NCBI GenBank assembly: GCA_017429345.1
Contig: JAFRPB010000010.1
Span: forward strand, 1-36,256
Direction: 5' to 3'
Source of the DNA: Clostridia bacterium
GTDB lineage: Bacteria; Bacillota; Clostridia; Oscillospirales; Acutalibacteraceae
Length of the DNA stretch: 36,256 bases
In this document: positions 9,097 through 16,585 of the stretch, piece after piece
Layout: each line of letters starts with the position of its first letter
Numbering within the stretch: position 1 is the stretch's first letter
Notes under the pieces: model-generated
Told to the model about the DNA's origin: nothing
The model's input: the letters and a program-made list of their open reading frames with translations, nothing else
The model's database searches: none
Translations under genes and position numbers: made by a program

Positions 9097-10395
9097 TCAA
9101 TATACCGAAATATCGCGCAGAACGGGCTCCCCCGCTGCCTCGACGATCTCAAGCGTAAGACTGCGGGCGGTAAGCCCCGCAAACGGAATGATCCGCTTGT
9201 GCCCGATACACTCGCTTTCATATACCTGTTTGCCGTCGGCGAACACACGGAAAGCACGGACGCGCTGCCCCTCGCGGATATCCTCCCGGATCACAAGGTA
9301 CTTTACCGCTTGTTCCCGATCCAGCGTGACCGCACAGCGGCGATCCGAAAGCGTCGGCGCTGCGGAATACGCTTTCGGGCTGCCGAAGGTCTCGCGCAGC
9401 AGCTTTCCGAACGAGCGGAACTGTTCTTCATCCTGAAAAACGCCGTCTTTGCCGATCGCCATGCCCAGAAGAAGATTTGAGTTTCTGCCGACGGAACGGA
9501 TATAGCAGTCGAGCAGCTGTTCCGGCGTGTAACACAGATGCTCCTCGCCGGGCTGCCAGCTCCAGCCGCCGCCGAACGCCGCGTGCGTCCGGTTCGGCAT
9601 ATCGGTCTCGGCGGGCTGATAGTATTTGCCGTCGGGATCCCCGACGCCCGCCTGCTCGTTCGGCGCGGTTCCGTCGAAAAGCGTCTCGCCGGCGTTTGTC
9701 GTCGCCCAGCAGTTTTCCGGCGCAAGACCGTCTTCATTGCCTACCCAACGGACGTTGTGCGCCCAACCGCGCGGCCCCTGAAAACAAATCGCGTCCGGCT
9801 GATACCGATGCAGAAGCTCCGTCAGATCCGGGCCGCCCCGCTCCGGCGGGATCACGCCGCCGTCAAACCAGATTTCAACCAGCTCCCCGTAATTGCTCCA
9901 GAGCTCGCAGACCTGCGCCTCCACGCATTTCACATACGCGCGATACGCTTCGCTTTGCGTATCCTGCGGCAGGTTATCGTTGATATTATAATAGCCGTTG
10001 CATACGGTGCTGTAATAAAAGCCGGGCTTCAGACCGTATTTTTCACACGCCGCGATAAACTCCCGGCAGGCGTCGCCGCCGCCCCCGCGCCAATCGGTAT
10101 GTGCGATGGAAAAATCGTTCACCTTCGTATCCCACATGGCGAAGCCGGTGACGTGCTTTGCGACCAGCACCGCGTATTTCGCGCCGAGCTCCGCCGCGCT
10201 CCTGACCCACTGCTCCGGGTCAAGATTTTTCGGATGAATGGTATGCGGCGCGATCGCCTCGCGCACGGCGCTTGTTTTATACCAGTCGCCCTTCAGATCC
10301 GGGCGGTACATCTCCGGGCAGAAATGGATCAGGACCCCGAGCTCCATATCATGCCACGCCAGCTGCTGTTTTGTCGGTTTCGCGATATAGTGCAT
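9097..10395 (-). CDS. Alpha-L-fucosidase, GH29
   Basis: 432-aa intracellular enzyme, predicted to release alpha-linked L-fucose. GH29 landmarks are the N-terminal WHDMELGVLIHF (the family W..xxFGxFxHWG region in a variant form), the AKHVTGFAMWDT block and GFYYS. The nucleophile motif IWFDGG places the catalytic Asp at about 178. A C-terminal beta domain follows from about 330. The start at 10395 has an AAGGAAG site at good distance; an upstream in-frame ATG overlaps the preceding gene and has no such site. No signal peptide is seen. It is third in the HAD, GH106-like, GH29 operon, 34 bp behind the GH106-like gene. Substrate within the fucosidase family is not decided. Confidence 0.88.
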   Translation of the reverse strand: MHYIAKPTKQQLAWHDMELGVLIHFCPEMYRPDLKGDWYKTSAVREAIAPHTIHPKNLDPEQWVRSAAELGAKYAVLVAKHVTGFAMWDTKVNDFSIAHTDWRGGGGDACREFIAACEKYGLKPGFYYSTVCNGYYNINDNLPQDTQSEAYRAYVKCVEAQVCELWSNYGELVEIWFDGGVIPPERGGPDLTELLHRYQPDAICFQGPRGWAHNVRWVGNEDGLAPENCWATTNAGETLFDGTAPNEQAGVGDPDGKYYQPAETDMPNRTHAAFGGGWSWQPGEEHLCYTPEQLLDCYIRSVGRNSNLLLGMAIGKDGVFQDEEQFRSFGKLLRETFGSPKAYSAAPTLSDRRCAVTLDREQAVKYLVIREDIREGQRVRAFRVFADGKQVYESECIGHKRIIPFAGLTARSLTLEIVEAAGEPVLRDISVY

Positions 10396-10429
10396 ATTCT
10401 TTCTTCCTTCGCGTCTTATCAGCCCTGCG

Positions 10430-13400
10430 TTAAACGCTTCTTTTCTGCGCTTTGAAAACAAAACCGCGCAGACCGCTGTCGAGAAGACTGTAGTCGTCCG
10501 TCCATCCGTCGCCCTCGGTCAGGAAGCTGCCCGGGCCGCACGCACCGGCAGGCTTCGGGATCTCGTGCAGCGGGCCGAACACGTTCGTGCGCGTACCCTC
10601 CACCGTGACATAGATCGGCAGACCGCAGCGCACCGCCGCGGTCACGTCCGCTTCGTAAGGCTCCCAGCCGAGCACGGCGGTTCTGCCCGCAGCCTCGACC
10701 CTGACGCACGCGCCGGTAAAGCCCTTCGGCGTCAGCAGAATCCTGTCCGCGCCGTCAAGATCTTTCAGTAAAGGTCCGTAAACCTCGGGAGCGATCTCAT
10801 ATGTCAGATTCCCCGTGTAAAACGGTATATTGTAAGCGGCGTAATTATCGCAGCCCATCCTCGCGGGGGCGGCTGTGAGCGTACGCCGCCGACCGTCGAG
10901 CTTCACGCCGAAGTCGCCGACAAGATAGAGCGCTTCGATATTTGTCGTCCGCAGAAACGTCACGTCCACGGTCACCTCGTTGCGCCCATTTTTCAGCGCG
11001 CCGGCGGGGAGCTTCATTTTTTTGAAGCAGTCGTCGATCCAGAAATCGCCTGCGTCGGCGCATTCAAGCGCGATCCCGTTGATCTCGTAATGATTCAGCT
11101 CCGGGCGCTCCCCCGCAAGATATACGGGAGAGGACGGCAGCGCGTCGACATAAAACTCATAGGAAAGCCGGAGCGCGCCGTATTCTTCCCGGTTGAAGCG
11201 TTTTGCGTACCACGGCTGCAGCATTCCGCCGCCGCGGTGCTCGAGCCCGAGCTCCGTCCGCAGATCCCGGTCGATCCGCAGCGCTTCGTTTTCTTCGCTC
11301 CAATCGCCGTCATTCAGTCGGCGGCGGCACCAATCGAGCACGCAGACGTTTTTCTCATCGCAGCGGTAGGGAAATTCCCCCGTCAGCGTCCGTTCGGCGA
11401 CGGTAGCAAATACGGGCATGGGAACGAGCGATCCGTCCCGTTCGGGAGAGAGAACGAAACACCGGGTCCCGCCCGTTTCCAGATCAAGACGGATGCGGTA
11501 AACGCCGTCGTTCCGGTCCGCAAGCGGCGATGCGTCAAAGCGTCTGCCCGAATCGAGATCCCATTCCTCCGCATACAGCCCGGCGGGCGCGCGAAGAGAT
11601 AAGACAAGATCATTTCTCGGCGCGTCGCGGTCGGTATTCAGCACGACGGCGGCGTAACCGCCGCAGAAATCGCGGCGGACCTGAACGAAGACGTCTTTTT
11701 CCGTCTTTCCGTCCGGTCCCGTCACCGAGACCGAAGAATCGGAATACCGGCGCACGGCGGCAGCGAGCGCTTCTTCTTCATAAGGGACCTTTACGCTGCG
11801 GGAGGCGAGCTCCGCGGGCTCGCAGGAGCTGACCGCGTTCACATACCGCGGCGCGTCGCCGCAGAAAATGACCGTGCCGCCCTTTTCCGTGAACGAGCGC
11901 AGAAGCGCAAGCGTCGTCGGGCGGATCGTGAGCATATTCGCTACGATCACAATCTTATATGCCGCTTTGCCGACGCGCAGCACGGCGCTGCCGTTTTTCG
12001 TCTCAACGCAGGCAAGACGCGACATCATTTCCTCTTCGCCGTAATCAAAGTCGATCTGATTGTCGGTCAGAAAATGAAACAGCTCCCCATACCGTTCCTC
12101 ATAGGGTTCCACGTCCGGCGACGCGTTGCCGATCCAGTGCGCCCATCCGGCGTACGCCTGACACCAAAGAGACTCGATCGGGTTGAGAAGCAGCACGTCG
12201 CAGTCTGGCGTTCCCTCCGCGAGCACCGCGCCCATGCGGGCAAAATGATCCTCCACCGTTTTGTAATCGTGATACCACGGGGACTGGTGCAGGATCGAGG
12301 CGGGGTAATCCCGCTTCGCCTCGCCCTCCATGGTATACCACGACAGGTGCTGACAGCGCAGGTTGATGCCGAACAGCGCCTGCCAGTCGCCCACGTTTTT
12401 ATGTCCCTTGAAATCAAACTGCCAGCCCGTCACGCCGTACAGCTCGGAGAGCATCTGTTTTTTGCCGAGCTGACGCGCGGCGGAGGCGAGCTGCTTCACG
12501 ATCCAGTAGCAGCGGTTGTGCTCTGTGAGCACGTCCACTCCCGGGATCCCCATGTGCTCGTAGTAGCGCATGAGCGAGCCGTTCGGCACGGTCTGATTCA
12601 TCAGGCTGTCCTCATGCAGAACGTGCCCCGTCAGGATCATATCGTGCTTTTCGCACCATTCGTTGATCGGCATTGCGAACCGCTCGAGAAAGAGCGCGTT
12701 CGCAAGATCGATGTAAAACAGCTTGACAGGTGCGACCTTTTCGCCGTTTTTGCGGTAAAACAGCTCCGGCAGAACGGGGCGGCAGGCAAAGCCGTATCTT
12801 TTTTCAAACTCCTCAAAAATATCGTCCGTCCACGCCGTCGCGCAGGACATGACGCCGCCGTTTTCGGCGCGGTTGTCGAAGCAGTGCCCCCGGTGCGGCT
12901 CGTCGGTGAAGATCCCTTTGATGCTGCGCCCGAGCCGGTCGCCGCAGCGGCGGGCGTATTGCTCGTGGGTCAGCCCGATAAAATGCTCCGTCGACGCGAG
13001 GCTCATGGTGTCAAGATAGGTCGTGCCGTTACACCCGGAGTCGGGTTTATCGGGGACGATCGCGAAGCGCAGCGCCTTCCATTCACCCGGCGCGTCCTCC
13101 GCCTCTCCGGACAGCTCCCCCACGGCGGCTTCGACGGCGCGGGCCGCGTCCTCACGGCAGGAAACCGCGGAGACGTCCAGCTCTTTGTAAAAGTACAGAT
13201 CGATCCCGTCGAGCTTCGCGGCGTACAAGGCAAAGGATCCTTCGTCCCAATCCGCGAGCTCCGGCGCGGATTCATAGACATAGAGCGATTTCATGCGGTA
13301 CCGCGGGTCGACCGTCGCTTTGCCGCCCGCCGAGCCGGAGGGCCAGCGATCCTCGTCGTAGAGCCATGCTTCCATGCCGTCTTTTTCTGCGGCGTCGGCG

Positions 13401-13618
13401 ACCTCGTTGATACGGTCAAACCATTCGTCGCCGAGATATTCAGTGATGAGCCCCAGACGCGAGTGCATGAAGAACCCGCCGAGCCCCATTTCTTTCATAA
13501 TATGCGCCTGTCGCACAAGCTCCCCGCCCCGCAGCTCGCCGTTCCACGACCAGAAGGGCTTGCCGCGCCATGCGGCGGAGGGAGAACGGAAATTTTGAAT
13601 CAGATCTTTTTTGTTCAT
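10430..13618 (-). CDS. GH106-like glycoside hydrolase (probable alpha-L-rhamnosidase)
   Basis: 1062-aa protein. The N-terminus has the family hallmark PFWSWNGEL, a MKEMGLGGFFMHSRLGL helix-strand and LYDEDRWPSG; together these identify the TIM-barrel glycosyl hydrolase family that includes GH106. A barrel of about 500 residues (with GIFTDEPH, LTGHVLHEDS, VTGWQFDFKGHK) is followed by a Rossmann-like segment (IVVANMLTIRPTTLALLRSF) and C-terminal beta-sandwich domains, one with the galactose-binding-like pattern near 900. Characterised GH106 members cleave alpha-L-rhamnose, some in rhamnogalacturonan II. This is the likely activity, but the family is diverse. No signal peptide is seen. AAGGAT precedes the ATG. 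It lies between the HAD and GH29 genes in one operon. Confidence 0.82.
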   Translation of the reverse strand: MNKKDLIQNFRSPSAAWRGKPFWSWNGELRGGELVRQAHIMKEMGLGGFFMHSRLGLITEYLGDEWFDRINEVADAAEKDGMEAWLYDEDRWPSGSAGGKATVDPRYRMKSLYVYESAPELADWDEGSFALYAAKLDGIDLYFYKELDVSAVSCREDAARAVEAAVGELSGEAEDAPGEWKALRFAIVPDKPDSGCNGTTYLDTMSLASTEHFIGLTHEQYARRCGDRLGRSIKGIFTDEPHRGHCFDNRAENGGVMSCATAWTDDIFEEFEKRYGFACRPVLPELFYRKNGEKVAPVKLFYIDLANALFLERFAMPINEWCEKHDMILTGHVLHEDSLMNQTVPNGSLMRYYEHMGIPGVDVLTEHNRCYWIVKQLASAARQLGKKQMLSELYGVTGWQFDFKGHKNVGDWQALFGINLRCQHLSWYTMEGEAKRDYPASILHQSPWYHDYKTVEDHFARMGAVLAEGTPDCDVLLLNPIESLWCQAYAGWAHWIGNASPDVEPYEERYGELFHFLTDNQIDFDYGEEEMMSRLACVETKNGSAVLRVGKAAYKIVIVANMLTIRPTTLALLRSFTEKGGTVIFCGDAPRYVNAVSSCEPAELASRSVKVPYEEEALAAAVRRYSDSSVSVTGPDGKTEKDVFVQVRRDFCGGYAAVVLNTDRDAPRNDLVLSLRAPAGLYAEEWDLDSGRRFDASPLADRNDGVYRIRLDLETGGTRCFVLSPERDGSLVPMPVFATVAERTLTGEFPYRCDEKNVCVLDWCRRRLNDGDWSEENEALRIDRDLRTELGLEHRGGGMLQPWYAKRFNREEYGALRLSYEFYVDALPSSPVYLAGERPELNHYEINGIALECADAGDFWIDDCFKKMKLPAGALKNGRNEVTVDVTFLRTTNIEALYLVGDFGVKLDGRRRTLTAAPARMGCDNYAAYNIPFYTGNLTYEIAPEVYGPLLKDLDGADRILLTPKGFTGACVRVEAAGRTAVLGWEPYEADVTAAVRCGLPIYVTVEGTRTNVFGPLHEIPKPAGACGPGSFLTEGDGWTDDYSLLDSGLRGFVFKAQKRSV

Positions 13619-13654
13619 TTTCAGTTTATCCTTTTCGCCGGTTTGTTCTTGATC

Positions 13655-14470
13655 TCAGCCCTTGAGATCCGGCGGGATGACGAAGGACCGTTCCGTCTCC
13701 GGGATATCGCCGACGCTGTTCAGGATCAGGCGCGGTCTGTAAGGAAACGCTTCCGGCGTTTCTCTTACGGATACGCCGGAGAGCACCAGCACCGTATCGA
13801 GCCCCGTTTCGATCCCCGCGATCATATCCGTATCCATGCGGTCGCCGATCATCGCCGCCTCGGCGGAATGCAGACCGAGGATATGAAGCCCGGTCCGCAT
13901 CATCAGCGGATTCGGTTTGCCCATATAATACGCCTGTTTCCCGGTCGTCAGCTCGATCGGCGCGACGAACGCCCTGCACGCGGGGATCGAGCCGCCGCCC
14001 TCTACGGGCGTCGTCATATCGCAGTTGGTTGCGATCAGACGCGCGCCGCGATTCACAAGGTTCATCGCGGTGGTGATATGCTCGTAACGGTAATCGTTTG
14101 TCTCGCCGATGACGACGTAGTCGGGATCGACGTCGTTGATCGTGATCCCCGCATCGTACAGCGCGTTATACAGGCCGTGCTCGCCCACAACGTAGGCGCT
14201 GCAGCCGGGCGCCTGCTTCTGCAGAAATTTCGCGGTCGCGAGAGCGCTCGTATAAAAATGCTCCTCGCCGACGTCCAGCCCCATGCGCGCGAGCTTCTGC
14301 CGCAGCTCCTTCGGGCTGCGGCTGCTCGCGTTGGTCAGGAACAAAAACTTCTTATCGTTTCTGTATAGCCAGTTTACGAACTCCCGCGCGCCGGGGATCA
14401 GTTCCTCGCCGTGATAGATCACGCCGTCCATATCGCATAAAAAGCCTTTTTTCGCTCTGAGCTGATCCAT
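13655..14470 (-). CDS. HAD-superfamily class IIA phosphatase (NagD-like)
   Basis: 271-aa cytoplasmic phosphatase. HAD motifs are in order: motif I DMDGVIY (D13, D15), motif II FLTNASS, motif III with Lys in GKPNPLMM, and motif IV IGDRMDTDMIAG. The class IIA cap lies between motifs II and III, as in NagD and related sugar- or nucleotide-phosphatases. The start at 14470 is chosen for the AAGGAGAG site upstream; the longer frame begins in the leader and has no site. It is first gene of the operon with the GH106-like and GH29 genes, 36 bp apart. It could dephosphorylate a sugar phosphate made during deoxyhexose catabolism, an inference from position only. Confidence 0.9.
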   Translation of the reverse strand: MDQLRAKKGFLCDMDGVIYHGEELIPGAREFVNWLYRNDKKFLFLTNASSRSPKELRQKLARMGLDVGEEHFYTSALATAKFLQKQAPGCSAYVVGEHGLYNALYDAGITINDVDPDYVVIGETNDYRYEHITTAMNLVNRGARLIATNCDMTTPVEGGGSIPACRAFVAPIELTTGKQAYYMGKPNPLMMRTGLHILGLHSAEAAMIGDRMDTDMIAGIETGLDTVLVLSGVSVRETPEAFPYRPRLILNSVGDIPETERSFVIPPDLKG

Positions 14471-14509
14471 AAAAACTCTCCTTATTTTGTGACTCGGTCG
14501 TCTGATCGG

Positions 14510-14533
14510 TTCAGGCAGCAAACGCCGCCTGAA
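14510..14533 (-). promoter_or_regulatory. Inverted repeat in the HAD operon leader
   Basis: TTCAGGC (14510-14516) and GCCTGAA (14527-14533) form a 7-bp dyad with additional GC pairing towards the loop. It lies between the putative promoter and the HAD start, so it could be an operator or an mRNA hairpin. Confidence 0.45.
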
Positions 14534-14547
14534 AAAGGAATCTGTTA

Positions 14548-14577
14548 TCATACTACAATGATGCGCGGGAAAAATCA
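14548..14577 (-). promoter_or_regulatory. Putative promoter of the HAD-GH106-GH29 operon
   Basis: On the minus strand TTGATT, 17 bp, then TAGTAT, followed by GATAAC, in an otherwise gene-free segment upstream of the HAD gene. Both boxes are four-of-six or better matches to the sigma-A consensus. The distance to the start codon is about 80 nt and contains the TTCAGGC dyad. Confidence 0.4.
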
Positions 14578-14686
14578 AGAGAAAACCGCGATTCCGCATA
14601 TTTTTTGAGTCACGTCACATCAGACGGGAGAGCTTCGATCCGATCCATGCGATCTGTCGGCGCAAAAAGGCGCGGATGCACATCTG

Positions 14687-14728
14687 ACATGTGTAAATTC
14701 CGGCACCCATACCGAATTCGACACATGT
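14687..14728. promoter_or_regulatory. Long inverted repeat upstream of the MoxR operon
   Basis: ACATGTGT (14687-14694) and ACACATGT (14721-14728) are perfect outer arms. Inner ATTC(c)GG and CCGAAT also pair, giving a stem of about 14 bp with small internal loops. No T-run follows on either strand, so a plain terminator is unlikely. An operator between the divergent HAD and MoxR operons, or a transcript structure, is more likely. Confidence 0.5.
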
Positions 14729-14771
14729 TGCATGATAGAATAAAGACGGAACGAGCGGGCAGACAGGCAGA

Positions 14772-14826
14772 CAAGGCTTGCCTTGCGCCGGCAAACGGGT
14801 CGGGAATGACCCGAAGAACAGGAGGT
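14772..14826 (+). promoter_or_regulatory. Two leader hairpins and strong RBS before the MoxR gene
   Basis: CAAGGC-TT-GCCTTG (14772-14785) and CGGGTC-GGGAAT-GACCCG (14796-14813) stand in series. GGAGGT (14821-14826) follows, 4 nt before the ATG. I match this leader to no known riboswitch class. With the 14687-14728 stem it suggests a structured 5' leader. Confidence 0.45.
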
Positions 14827-14830
14827 CGTT

Positions 14831-15772
14831 ATGGAGCAGATCAAATACGCCGAAATGAACGCTGTTAACCCCCGCATGGATCGGTACGCAGAGATCCGTG
14901 TGAATGAAAACGCGGTTTCCGACGACGCGCCGTCGGTCCTCCGGTTTCCCGACGACTCTTTTTCCGAGGAGCAGAAACGCCTGATCCCGAAGCTCGGCGA
15001 AGAATTCATTCTGCCGGAAAGCCTGAACGGCGTCTGCAGCGCGACGGCGGCAGGAGATATCCGCTCGGTCCTTTTCCACGGTCCCGCCGGAACGGGCAAG
15101 ACGATCTCCTGCAAGCTCGTGTGCAGGACGATCGGGCTGCCGATCATGGAGACGATCAACTGCACGGAAAACATCGACGAATTCGTTCTCGGAAAGTATC
15201 TCCCGCAGGACGACCGGATCGTTTTCAAAGAGAGCTGCGTTACCAAAGCGATCCGCGAGGGCGGCGCGGTGGTTTTTGAAGAGATCAATTTCGCGAAACC
15301 TCAATATCTCGCGTTCCTGAATTCCCTGCTGGACGACAACGGCTTTGTGCGGCTGGATAACGGCGAACTCGTGCGCCGGCACCGCAATTTCAGGTTTTTC
15401 GCCACGATGAATATGGGATATTTCGGAACCAGAGAGCTCAATCAGGCGCTGTTCAACCGGTTCAACGCGGTCGTTGAGGTCGCCGCGCTTTCCGACGAGG
15501 CGATCGTTCGCATGCTGACGACGCGCGTGCCGCGATGCGCGACTCTGGTCAATAAGATGCTCGGCGTATATCACAAGATCAAAAGAAGGATCGAGTCGGA
15601 GGAGCTTGATCTGGTGATATCCCCGAGGAACCTCGAAAACTGGGCGCGTCTTGCGGAATACGAGGGGTACGTCGGGGCTGCCGAAAAAACGATTATTCCC
15701 ATCGCGAAATGCGACCGCACGATGGAGGACACCATCCGGGGAATTATGATGCTGTACAATTGGAAGGAGTAA
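14831..15772 (+). CDS. MoxR/CbbQ-like AAA+ ATPase
   Basis: 313-aa AAA+ ATPase. Walker A is GPAGTGKT (84-91), Walker B is VVFEEI (147-152), sensor 1 is ATMN (191-194) and the arginine-finger region is ELNQALFNRF (R210). The insert around GKYLPQDDRIVFKESCVTKA is typical of the MoxR/CbbQ/GvpN branch. Those ATPases remodel or activate a partner, usually a VWA protein. That partner type is encoded two genes downstream, with a Sel1-repeat protein between. The ribosome binding site of the next gene lies inside the end of this one. The residues needed for ATP hydrolysis appear intact. Confidence 0.9.
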   Translation: MEQIKYAEMNAVNPRMDRYAEIRVNENAVSDDAPSVLRFPDDSFSEEQKRLIPKLGEEFILPESLNGVCSATAAGDIRSVLFHGPAGTGKTISCKLVCRTIGLPIMETINCTENIDEFVLGKYLPQDDRIVFKESCVTKAIREGGAVVFEEINFAKPQYLAFLNSLLDDNGFVRLDNGELVRRHRNFRFFATMNMGYFGTRELNQALFNRFNAVVEVAALSDEAIVRMLTTRVPRCATLVNKMLGVYHKIKRRIESEELDLVISPRNLENWARLAEYEGYVGAAEKTIIPIAKCDRTMEDTIRGIMMLYNWKE

Positions 15773-15780
15773 CGCCGCAT

Positions 15781-16551
15781 ATGAATACGTCGTTTGATTT
15801 GCTGAAGGAACTTATGAAGGCGGAGGCGGGCGACAGGAACGCAATGAGAAGCGTCGCGTATTATCTGCTTTATGAAAACGATATGGATACGATTACCGCA
15901 GAAGAAGCGGAAAGATGCGTCAGATATCTCTCCGCAGCCTGTGAAGCAGGCGATCCGGACGCGATGCTGGATCTGGGAGGGATGTATCTCAGCGGGAACG
16001 GGATCCCCGCAGATCGAGAACGCGCGCTTTTCTGGTATCGGAAGGCCGCGGAGCTTGATCATCCTTTGGCGTTCAACAGACTGGCTCAGTTTTATCTTTA
16101 TGACGAAGATGAAGACGGTCTCGGATATCTGCCCGCGACCTCCGATCCGGAAAGGATCCGGAAAGCATTCGAGTATTTCCGAAAGGGCGCCGAGCTCGGC
16201 GAGGTCGGCTGTATGGTGGAGCTCGGCATTATGTATATGTGCGGCGAGTGCTGCAACGCGGATACGGAAAAAGGATTCCGCATATTCGAAAAAGCCTATC
16301 AGGCTGATACGGTTGAACTGGAGTCTCACGCACAGGCCGCTTTCCATCTCGCCGTATGCTATCATTACGGGGACGGGGTTGAGAAAAATCTGTCGGAAGC
16401 AAAAAAATATATTCTTGAAAGCCGACAGACAGAAGAAACCGAATATATCGCAGGCCGAACCGGCAGCAGATATTTTCTGGATCAGGCGAATGAGGAAATG
16501 CAGAAAATCATTGCGGATATGGAGGATGAGCAGGCTTCGGCGGCGGAATGA
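15781..16551 (+). CDS. Sel1-like repeat (SLR) protein
   Basis: 256-aa soluble helical repeat protein. At least four Sel1/TPR-type units are visible, for example MLDLGGMYLSGNGI.., AFNRLAQFYLYDED.., CMVELGIMYMCGEC.. and AAFHLAVCYHYGDG... Each carries the A..LG..Y..G pattern. Such repeats are protein-interaction scaffolds. An AAGGAG site sits at the end of the ATPase gene, 8 bp upstream. Its position between MoxR and VWA suggests that it is a third subunit or an adaptor. There is no signal peptide, so it is cytoplasmic, unlike many Sel1 proteins of pathogens. Confidence 0.85.
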   Translation: MNTSFDLLKELMKAEAGDRNAMRSVAYYLLYENDMDTITAEEAERCVRYLSAACEAGDPDAMLDLGGMYLSGNGIPADRERALFWYRKAAELDHPLAFNRLAQFYLYDEDEDGLGYLPATSDPERIRKAFEYFRKGAELGEVGCMVELGIMYMCGECCNADTEKGFRIFEKAYQADTVELESHAQAAFHLAVCYHYGDGVEKNLSEAKKYILESRQTEETEYIAGRTGSRYFLDQANEEMQKIIADMEDEQASAAE

Positions 16552-16585
16552 ACGATGGATTTCAGACAATGAGAGGTGACGCCGG

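Noticed and set aside
8973..9158. Open frame across repeat copy B
   Set aside because: The corresponding frame in copy A is interrupted by stops; the repeat is not coding.
12074..14368. 764-codon plus-strand open frame opposite the GH106-like and HAD genes
   Set aside because: It crosses two genes that carry clear motifs on the other strand; composition is Arg/His-rich and no domain is seen.
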